This document shows, one piece after another, positions 1 through 11,100 of a stretch of DNA of 64,000 bases (positions are counted from its first letter, which is position 1; the number at the start of each line of letters is the position of its first letter). The notes below the pieces were generated by a model that was not told where the DNA came from, made no database searches, and was given only the letters and a program-made list of their open reading frames with translations. Both the position numbers and the translations under genes were made by a program. Location: NCBI RefSeq assembly GCF_000237925.1, contig NW_017386017.1:1302001-1366000 (forward strand), written 5' to 3'. The stretch comes from Schistosoma mansoni. Lineage: Eukaryota > Platyhelminthes > Trematoda > Strigeidida > Schistosomatidae.

Positions 1-8
1 AATGAAAC

Positions 9-405
9 GCAAAGATTGATAGTGGCTAGAAGTGGAATCCAGGACGCGTTTCGTCCTATTTGGGAGTCGTCAGCTGGATGTACCTGCATCTAAGAGTTGA
101 TGTTCACTGTGGGACTTGAACCCAGTACCTTTCGCTTCAAACGTCATCGCGTTATCCACTCAGCTGCTGAGTCCTGATTGCCACTTGCTTGTGCAAGTTT
201 AAATTCACTTAGTATTCTTTAGGACGAAACGCGCGTCCTGGATTCCAATGTTAGCCACTATCCATCTTTGCTTATAATGCTTGTGAATTAAAGTAACATC
301 GAGGCTATACGCACAGTATGGACATATGGCCAATAAGAGACTGACCAGTTGTAGTTCAAATCATCAATGGGAAGATTCAAACAAACAATACTAGGTGAAT
401 TTAAA
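9..405. mobile_element. Family A hammerhead SINE, composite fold-back copy
   Basis: Bases 9-198 hold a - strand copy of the tRNA-headed ribozyme SINE: ribozyme, then head with a B-box-like GACTTGAACCC (seen reversed). They are followed by a short inverted tail piece (197-219). From about 221 the ribozyme 3' strand and the tail run on the + strand. The - strand ribozyme core reads CUGACGA, then GAAA, with the stem II base changed. The copy begins at the window edge, so its left end and target duplication cannot be judged. Confidence 0.75.
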
Positions 406-2000
406 TTTCAATGACATGTATAATTCTTTGTTGAATACGTTTACTTACTTATGAGTAATCAAAATGTTTTATCTAAATAGTTTTACAAGAGAGCATTTCA
501 ATTATTGAAATTTGAGAGCGTTGAAGTGCTATTTAAGATTTGTAGATCGATTTTCATGTCAAATTGAGTTCAGTCAATCCCAGTTGCTTCGATTTTTTCA
601 AAACTATCATGTAAAATTTCGGAAGTTCAAACAGCCTCGTGGTCACTTATTTTTCTTAACCTCTTTAAATTGACAATATAACTTGAACTTCAACTAATGT
701 TAACACTGAGCATCAAATACATTATTGGTTTGACTAACTCAGTGGGTAAAAACTTTCAACTAGTAACCTATCATGTCTCTATGGCAGAGGGTTGATCACT
801 AATACACAGTAATTTATTAATTAATCAAACAATTTAAGAAAAACTAAATTTGTAATTCATTATATGTGAAAAAATTATTATATTTGAGATAGTCTCAGCG
901 ATTAAAATATAAATAATTCCAACGTTTCGTCCAGCTAACTTGTCTGGACTTCTTTAGGGAATGGTATTACCATGTTAACTGTGTATATGAAGCTGGGATT
1001 AGTCACTGTACACATGGAAACTCCACTTTGTGAGAATTCACTAAAGAAAGTTTAGACATAAATGAAGCAAGTCTTCACGATTAAAAATCTTACGGTTTCG
1101 AACATTAAACCACTTATCCAGTAGAGATCTCTTTAGATTGTTTGATAATGGAAAACAGTGATAATCAGAACAATGTTTAGAATGAACAATAGTTAATATC
1201 AAAAACTACCTTTCCAGGTTATTTGTTCATCAGCTTTATTGTAAAGGGTTTGTGCAGATAGTTAAATTACACTTATATTATTAATCAAATGCTAGTTAGT
1301 GACTTAGTTTTAGAAAAAGTTCAAACAATTCTAGTGAGAAATCATGATTAGGGGACTTCAATAGTATCGCATGTTAGTCAGTTATCCTCTAATTTCAATA
1401 GAAGATACTTGTGAAATATCGTTAACCGATTAAAATCGCAAATATGAACCACCAGACAGTGAATCTGTAGTCTATAGGCTAAACGTTCTCCTTCAAACAT
1501 GAAAATCCAAGTTTTAATACCTGAGAAGTTCTATACTAGAACGAAAAAGTTGCCCTGTGTTTCCCGTTTTTCAGTGGTTATCTAATTAAGGTCAAGCCTT
1601 GATGTAAACTAGATAAAAAGGAATTTGTTCGGTTGCGATGATTTCCTATTTTATGGAAATAAACAATACAACAGCGGCATTAAAATCTAGTTAAATATAT
1701 CACTATGATCCCTTTATTGGAGTTGAAGGATAAGAAGACTGAAGAGAAGAGAACGAAAACCAATAATGATTGGTGTGGAAACAAAGGATTAATAAAGTCT
1801 GAGACGATTGATTGACATTTTTTCAAATGAAGTAATTACTGTAAGGTTCTTAGATGTTACTAAGATGTTCCGTAATTTTGTATTCAAATACAGTCGATTG
1901 TTCCCACCTATTGTTCTCATTCACTACAAAACGTGAGCTACTTCTATCAGAAATGTATGTTCTCATCCTAATGTTTTTTTTAAAAAAAATTTATTTTTAG
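406..2000. other. Intergenic or upstream intron, no gene seen
   Basis: AT-rich sequence with no supported coding exon. It probably belongs to the intron upstream of the exon at 2001, because that exon starts at an acceptor and in the middle of the protein. The only structure I recognise is the family G1 repeat at 1655-1935. Confidence 0.5.
1655..1935. repeat. Interspersed repeat G1, copy 1
   Basis: This segment aligns by eye with 7380-7670. Both contain an agaagatt/gaagaga stretch, then CTGAGAC, a run near ATTGATTG, GTAATTTTGTATTC and CGATTGTTCCCACC, then GTTCTC. The family is not identified. A decayed LTR or other dispersed element is possible. Confidence 0.4.
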
Positions 2001-2126
2001 ATTCATATTGATGCTCATAGTGATATGGATTATCCAGAATTAGTAGATGAATTTCCAATTGGTCATTTTCCTCGATCAAATAATGAAATGCAAACATTAA
2101 TGCAATCCAATGATGAATTTATTCAG
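2001..2126 (+). CDS. C5orf22: Internal exon of the C5orf22-like gene
   Basis: A 126-bp exon of exactly 42 codons, phase 0 at both ends. It is preceded by a T-rich tract ending TTTTTAG and followed by the donor GTATGT. It encodes [18 protein letters not shown] and continues to ...SNDEFIQ. The aspartate/histidine pair matches the conserved N-terminal motif of UPF0489 proteins. Confidence 0.8.
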
Positions 2127-5100
2127 GTATGTATAAGAAAATATTGATTTTATTGAATTAGAGAAGTATAAAAATCTTGATAGTTGAATTGGGATGTATA
2201 TGATAGCCAAAACTTAAGAAAACTGTTTTTCATATCAGAAGGAGTTTTTGTGGATATTATAGTAATTTTAATAGTTGAGATCATGAGTCAATTGAAGCCA
2301 GACCACCATGGAAAACCTGGAAGTACTGGATAGCCGTTTCGTCCTATTGTGGGACTGCTCCGCAGTGCGCATCCGGCTGTGGTCTAGAGGTTAAGCGCTC
2401 ACACACGAGACTGATAGGTCTTGGGTCCGAACCTCGCGAGGCGGGATCGTGAATGCGCACTGCTGAAGAGTTCCGTGATGGGACGAAACGGCCATTCAGC
2501 GCTTCCAGGTTTCCCATGGTGATCTAACTTCAATTGACTCATGATCTCAACTATTCAAATTGCTTTTTTTCATGAATGAAAGAAGCCTATCATATCTTTG
2601 ATTTCCAAACAAAATTTGAAAGATTTCAATTCTATAGTATTTTGATGTATTCATCAACAATAACATAAACTGTACTTTACATCTATAAATTCTACATATG
2701 ATTTTTTGAAAATGAATTACAACATGGAAGAATTAGATAACATTTTGAGAAGGAGACACAATACATAAAAATTATTGAGTGTGTTTTTTTGAATTTGACA
2801 TTGTTAACTGATACTTTGAGATAGTGGAGAAGATTTGCAGGCTCAGGTGGGTGATTTTGATGGAGTTTTGTTCTCTGAATTGTATGGTTCGGTCGTGGAG
2901 CTTTCATCGTTCTTCTGAGCGACATCATCAACACAAAGGTCGGGTAGAAGTGAAGTGTTTGAATTTCTCCACATATGGTTCACAGCTTGTCCAATCAATA
3001 TCGAGGTGTACGGGATAATTATCCCATGATAGTATAATTTAGTCATGAGTTTCTACTTTCCAACTGTACCATCATTCCCTTTGTTTTTAACAAATACTCT
3101 GTCACAGCCTTAAACATAATTTTGTTACAACTCTGTCTTTCAAATTGTTTACCGTTTATTAATGTACCGTTTATTTCTTGACTTAAATGTATCCTAATGT
3201 TTTCATTTACGTAAATTGTTTAATATATATTCAACATTTGATGACGTTCTCATTATTTTTGATATAATACACTAGTTGTAGGTATACTATTAAGTGGTCA
3301 TATCACGCTTATGTTTCATTGTTTGAATACTCTTCCTATCTATTGAGTTGGATAATCTTAGTCTCAACAACTTTCATCTCTAAACAAAATTACTAATCCA
3401 TCTAAATTAGTTCAACTGAGAGATTGGATTAGAAAATTGTTTGTAGAACTAAAGCTGACTTACCATGAGGATTTGATTATGTAAGAATTAGTGACCTGCA
3501 TGTGGTTCAAAAGAGCTCAACGAAGTCCATATATACAACATTATAATGATAGGAATCGAAAACCAGTTTGATTTGTATTACCTGATGAAACTTGGAGTTG
3601 AACATTGAACATTGGTCGAATTCATTTATCCATTTTTCAAAAATCATATTCTTTCTGTATTTATTATGAGGGTTAATATCTATGATAAATGACTATATTG
3701 AATTTTTTCTGGATGCTACCAATCCCCCCTTCCAGCCATATAGAATGGTGAAGCCTAGTAGGCCCTTCTGGAAAAGAGTACTACATCGAAGCACGGCACA
3801 ACTACCGGTGCGGCATAGCTGTTTCTGCACTGCTTACTCAGAACTATTACATAACACTCACAACCCATTATTTTTGTTTTTTGGGGCAGACTCATTTTTT
3901 ACCACTCTTTTGAACCCTCAATAGTTATGCAATGACTCTTTGTAGCATTCGTAATCATTCGCAGGTATTGGTAGAGTGGTTAATTTGGTTGATCTCCACC
4001 ACCCTCATTACCACTTACGTTAGTACATGGAATGGTTTCCATGATCCAGGAGGCACAACGAGGACGTTTGAGTCTAATTTTGCCTCCCGATGCCACTAAT
4101 CATATTTTAAAAAATGTTCTATTAAAAATCATCAGCAATTAACATTGAAAACCCTATAGGAATCAATTTATGTTAAAAAAGGTCTTCAAATAATCAATAC
4201 ATTTGGTAGGTTTTGGAAGTTCACATTATTCATATTGTTTACTAACTTTATAGATCTTGCTACTGCTTCTAGAAATTTAAAAAATCTTAAAGTCTGTGTT
4301 ATCGACATAAATCTCTGTAGTTAAACTAAACCTGAAGGAAAAACACAATATTTTTCCGTTTTATAAACTTCATAATTCCAGTCACTATGGAAATGAGTTC
4401 TTACTTGTGATAAAACATAACGGGTACACTTTTGATATATGCTACGTATGCCTGAAGATATAAGTAGTATGTAGTACCAATCGGAAATACAATGTCTGTC
4501 AACAGAAGATTGAGAAAACTGAATTGAAGAAAAAAGAAAAGGAAACAGAGAGTAATTGTAATAACAACAGAGCTGAAAATATCATGAAGAATGTCAAGGG
4601 CATCTGGAGAGAGAAATGCAAATAAAATATTTAATATATGGTTTTCATATTTTATAATTTTTTCTGGTTAGCGTTTTTTAGCGAGTTGGTTTTCTACGGG
4701 ATGGGGTCGCTAACCCCATGCCCAACCCTCCTCCTTTACACGGGCTTGGGACCGGCAGTAGCCCCCGGAGGAGCTACAGTTGTCTACGCAATATACTTCG
4801 GATCCGTTGGCCGGAAACTATCAGCAACAAGCTACTGTGGAAGACAACGAACCAGATTCCAGCGCAGGAAGAAATCAGGAAGAAGCGCTGGAAGTGGATA
4901 GGACACACATTGAGGAAGTCACCCAACTGCATCACAAGACAAGCCCTCACATGGAATCCTGAAGGCCAAAGGAGAAGAGGAAGACCAAAGACATATTACG
5001 CCGAGAAATGGAGACAAACATGAGAAGAATGAACAAAAGTTGGATAGAGCTAGAAAGGAAGGTCCAGGAGAGAGTGGGTTGGAGAATGCTGGTCGGTGGC

Positions 5101-8100
5101 CTATGCTCCATTGGGAGTAACAGACATAAGTGAGTAAGTAAGTAGGTTTCATATTTTATAGAAACACTCTGAAACTAGTTGGCACCACCAAGTCTTCGTT
5201 CACTACATTTGATATCGTTGCCAAAGAGGATGCGGAGAGGGTTCAGTTCTGTGGACGCCCTTGAAGGGCTGCAAAAGAAGTCTATAGGTAGTTCAGGAAG
5301 GAATCTCTGGATGGCCGTGGTTTGCTGTAGCAGTCACCGGAGACAGAGAGAAGAAGTGGGACGTTCGGTTGCCGGGCGGACACCGGAATCGAATGGTCTG
5401 GCAGATCGAGATTATTACGAAGGTCAGCACACTCTCGTACTCCATATTTCGACGGGAGGCGTGGTACAGACTGCGATAAAGACGGGAGTGACACGGCAAG
5501 CAGAACGACCGCAAGAGTGATGTTTATTTGTACCCGTTGTTGAAAGTAGAATGCCCGACAGTAGAAGATTGAATTGAAGAGAACAGAAAAGAAATCGGCT
5601 AGGAATCAAAATAACTACAGAATTATGGGAATAATGAAGTATATAAAGAACAACGCGAAGACGATTTGCAAATGATATATTTAATGTATAAATTTTACCA
5701 TAGTTTGGTTTCCCCACCTGATTCTCAGTAACTACGCACGCCATGGGAGCCATCACTTTCGAGATAAAATTGATGCTCATCAGAGTTAGACTAAGTACAA
5801 ATGAAAACATTTTTTATGAATATCGAATTTAAAGTAGTTACGGATCCTGAAATCTTGAAAAAATGGATCTCAAAATGCCTGAATAAAACTTTCTACTCAG
5901 CTAAGCTCAGAATTGTTTTCTCAAGCCGGCCTACCATTTGTGGATGTGTTAAGGATAAACTTCCATTTTGGTCCAAATCAATGTCTGTTGACTGTATACC
6001 ATCAGTAACAACCTACTATGGGAGAGAAAAAAACCAGCTTCCAACTGAAGGGGAAATTAGGAAAAGATGTTGGAAGTGGATAGCACATACCAAACTGAAT
6101 CACGAGGTAAGTGCTAACTTGGAATTCTGAAGAGCAACGGGAAAGAGGGAGTTCAAAAAACACACTGCGTCGAGAGTTGGAAGCAGACATCAGAAGGAAA
6201 GCAATTGGAATAGCAACTGGAAACAATTGGAAAGGATTGCTCAGGACAGAGTTAGATGAAGAATACGGGTGTATGACTTATGCTTCTCTAAGAGGAGAGT
6301 TTGTCAATTTTACTTAAATTAGTTTGAAAATATCTTTCGCAACTAACTAATTCCCATCAGAATTTGATGTTTCGTACAGAAACAACAATTAAGTGAGATT
6401 TTAGTCTGAATAGCTATTTTTTCTAAACAATTACATTTCATTTTGTAATATCATTTGATTACCGAAAAATTCCTCTTCTCTGTGATAGACTTAAGTGAAA
6501 AGTATTTTGATCAAATAGAGTTGGATCAACTATATACATATTGAGAATACTTTACACTAGATTATAGACCGAAATTAATGATAGTGTAAGACAGTATTGT
6601 ACATTTGGCAAAGTTGTTTATGTCCGTTTTTACTCCTATTGACCCATCACAGCTTTAATATTAGTTGACATATTGTTCTATTTCAATATACATGAAATGG
6701 GTTCTGGGCACACAAAAATTATCAATACTGACATTTTTCGAAGCAATAAATGTTTAAATGTCACCGAATTCCGACTACATGTAGAAAAAAAACGCAAGAA
6801 ATCAGCTTTACCGATGAAATCCACTTAACAAGTTAATGTATATATGTGTCTGTTTATATATGTCTAATTGTAGTTAAGAGAGGTTTGAGCTAACATTTTC
6901 CTTCTCCACTATAGACAAGTTATGAAACCACAGAAACTTAACACATTTTCTTTTTCCTCAAAAAACAAACAAACAAACAACGAGAAATTCTATTCCGAAC
7001 ATTCTTTCTTCCTAGTCTCGTTACAAACTATAGAAGGTGTATAGAATGGTTGTTGTAGATAGGTGTAATGGTATATATCACTTCACCTCTAGTATATATG
7101 TGTATCCAAGACTATAATAAATCAAATTTTTCGTTTGCTTATTTAGATTTTTTTGGGATAAATGAAATGAGGATATTAATGGCTAAAAAAAATAAGTCGG
7201 TTTCTAAAAATCAATACTAATTGAAAACCATTCTTACCGTGAATTACTTTTAATGAATTTCATTTTTGTATTGACTTAATATACAGGTTACTTGTAAGAA
7301 TCTATTACAATTATCCTAAAGTAAGATCTTAATATATATTGGTTAGTTGTAGTGTGGTGTGGGTTACTTATATCTATATAAGTAGTATATGATGATGGTC
7401 AGGCATAGAATGTATTTTGGCAGAAGATCGATAAGGAAAGAACAGGAACGAAGCGTAATCGGTATGAAAATGCATGAAAAATGAAATCAGAGAAGATGGA
7501 CTGATATTTGCAGAAGGAACAGTCAAGACTGAGACAATGGATTGTTATTTTACAAATTAACTGTATACTATATGATTGTCAGATTTTAGTAAGATAGTCT
7601 GTAATTTCCGTGTCAAACACATTCGATTGTTGTCCCCACCCGTGTTCTTGTTTACTATAGTAGGAGATCGGTATTAAATATCAAAAACTTCAATGTCGAA
7701 TCACTCAGACACCTGGGTGAATCGTATGATGATCAATGGAATTCGAGCAAAATTATATAGAATTATACAACATGAAATTAATTGGGAATTAGTAACCGAT
7801 GAATGTGATATTTCAGTCATTTCAAAACTGACCGGTTTGTTGTAAACATTTCCGGCAATGTTGGTGCCCAGCCCCGCGATATGACTCTATAAAGGACGTC
7901 GAAGGAGCCTTGAACTTAAATTTTCCGTTCGATTTGGTATGTTCCACTTAGAATAACACCGTTAGGGCTACCACAGTAATAAGAAGCTAAATCCCAATTA
8001 AGTTAAATGTATTTATTTCAGGCATACATTAACTCAGACAGACGTTATGATGAGAGATGGAGAAGGCCGATGCGTCAACTCAATTTAATTAAAACGTAAC

Positions 8101-11100
8101 TTAACATCTATAGAAACCATAAAAGACATACGTATGATTATACACACATGTTCAAAGTTACATATAAATAACTAAATGTATGAGAGGATTAGAATAATTC
8201 ATCCATCCAAAAGTAAGGATAAACCATGTCGACATGTAAGAATGCTAGTTGCTGCAAATGTTTTATTTGAAATTCACCTGTAAACTCAGACACCCAAATC
8301 GCCAACTGTGAAACCTCTTTACAGTAAAATGACTATTGTGAATAATCAGTCTCTTGTCCATTTTTACGTTAGATTCTAGTTTCAGTATCAATCCATTTAC
8401 AGTTAGTAGAAAAATGTTTTTCTCTGGTAGTTATAGCTAAAGTACTTTTCTTAATAAGATATACTATTCTATGCTGTATCATTTCAGCTGCTCCTAAAAT
8501 AACTTTCGGAAGTTCATGTTTTATTATTGAACAATGATTGCAAAGGTAAATAAAATTAATACCTCACTGATAAGGAATGAGATAGAATACGTTTCTGTAA
8601 ATTTGCAACTCATTCATTTCGCGATTCGTTCAATAAGTATATGGTGTCAAGTGTTTTCAGAAGATTTCCTGTTCATTTACTGAGTAAGTGCTGCATAGGT
8701 GAGCATAAAGCTCATTGAGGATTTCATTTCAAGTTCTAACTTTCAGTTTATCTGACTTTTTTCATCCTTTAAGTTTGGATACGCTACAGCGGAGTGTTCA
8801 TGAAAGACACGCTCATAGCTTTAGATTTTTGGAATATAATCTCCAGTGAAAATTATACTCCCATGTGCCATACTTACACATTAAATGCACGGAAAAATCC
8901 TTGAAAATTCTTGATACTACACACTTATTGAACACTTAAGAAAGGATGGTTATTGTTACACTGGAAAGGTACTTACCCCAAACATTCACAGAGTTTTTAT
9001 CCACACTCATTCAACAGTATTTTTATTTAATGAGAACGGAAATGACTTGTTTACATTATTCCAAAGTGCTTTAATTAATTTATAATGTTATCCTGTGAAT
9101 AAGCTATTTATCCACCGATTAATAACGAGCTATACATTTTCAAATTCATGGCAAAACCTCAAATCTTTATCTTGAATAGTTCAACTTCTGATATTGTTGA
9201 ATTTTGCTGTCTGATTCTTCTGTCATATACTTCTTGTGGTATACCACTCCCGCTATGTAAATAAAAAGACTAAAGTGGATGTGAAGATTTAATTTACAAA
9301 CCCAATTGTCATGCACATATATCATCAGGTATACATGTAATTAAACTTCCAACCCAAACAAATGAAGTACACTGTGACACTGAATTAACGCATAATCGAC
9401 TTCCTTTAATAGCCTGCCTTCTTTCAAATAGCTCACCTATCGTTTGATTTTGAAATGGTACATAAGCACAGGCATGTACTTGCCCGATCTATTACAGAGA
9501 TGAATGATCATGATTAGAGTAATGAATAGAATATTTTCTCTGTATTGAAGAGGTTTAGATACCTCACAATGAAGTTTTTTTGATTACTAGTCGATAGGTT
9601 TATCTCAACAAGACAAATCTTTTTATAATTACTTATGCTTTGAATATTTTTTCTGACGTATCTGAAATTACTTCTATCTTATATATCTAGAGTTTTCATG
9701 ACTAAATTCTTCATCACGGTTAGTCATCTTCACAGAAGTATGTTATCTGCGTAGTAACGTCATATAAGAAGATAAAAGCTGTTGATGATAGAAATACTTA
9801 TCTCGAAATTGAATATACGATGGATTTGCTCTTCTTTGATTGTAAAGTCCTTAGATTAGCATAACGTTTGGTTCAATGATATTTTTGAGTTTTCCCTCGA
9901 AATGTATTTCAAATTCTTTGTAACAGAGGGATTTATAGTTGAAAGCGCAAGTCAATTGAGGCTAGACCGCCAGGGAAAACCTGGAAGTACTGGACGGCCG
10001 TTTCTTCCTATTGTGGGACTCCTTAGCAGTGCGTATCCAAGACCTCGCCTCGCGGGATTCGAACTATGAAAATACTAAATCTCCACAAAAATCTCTTCTG
10101 ATAATAAGAGGGATTTATACGTATCTTGTGAGTGACAGTTTCTTAGGTACTTAAATGCAGTTTTTATTGATTTGGAACAACTATTTCTTAAGTAGATCGT
10201 GTAAAGTATGTTTATTTAATTTTTCAATATTTGGCTGTATTACAATGGATTAAGGAAAAAGTTTATAATTCATGTAATAGAATTACTTACGCCTGTTACT
10301 CCCAATGGAGCATAGGCCGCCGACCAGCATTCTCCAACCCACTCTGTCCTGGGCCTATGTAATAGAATGGTTGTTGTTTATTCTTTACTCTGAATTTCTG
10401 TACATACTTGTTTCTATATAAGAACTTTCGTCTAAATAAGAGCGAATAGTTTCACAGTATTTGGGCGCCGAGTTGATGTAAGACATTAAATAGGAATAAT
10501 ATATATTTATAAAATCTCAGTGAATAAATTTGAAGTAAATCCAACGTTTCCTGAAANNNNNNNNNNNNNNNNNNNNNNNNNNNNNNNNNNNNNNNNNNNN
10601 NNNNNNNNNNNNNNNNNNNNNNNNNNNNNNNNNNNNNNNNNNNNNNNNNNNNNNNNNNNNNNNNNNNNNNNNNNNNNNNNNNNNNNNNNNNNNNNNNNNN
10701 NNNNNNNNNNNNNNNNNNNNNNNNNNNNNNNNNNNNNNNNNNNNNNNNNNNNNNNNTTGAGGATCTTGCTATTTTCTCTCGTTTATGTTGAGGCCTACTG
10801 ATGCCCCCAACCTGGTACCTTGTTGTCTTGACCTGCATTTGTTTTGCTTTTTGGGATAGAAGGGCTAGGTCATTTGTGAAGTCCAAATCGTCTAGTTGCA
10901 TGCAACCTATCCATTTTATTCCATCCTTCTCATCAAATGTCAAGGTCTTCAAGTGATTATGTTGGTAATTCTGACGAGTGCCAAGTAGCACGATACCCGG
11001 GTCCAGGGTTTCCTGTTGACCACCTCCAACCACCATCTTATTGTTTAACTGTATAAATTTTAAAATAACAAATGAAACATTCGTTTTAACAGTTTCTCTT

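Noticed and set aside
10452-11036. 194-codon ORF across the N gap
   Set aside because: The frame over unknown bases is arbitrary; only the RTE-like part right of the gap is supported.
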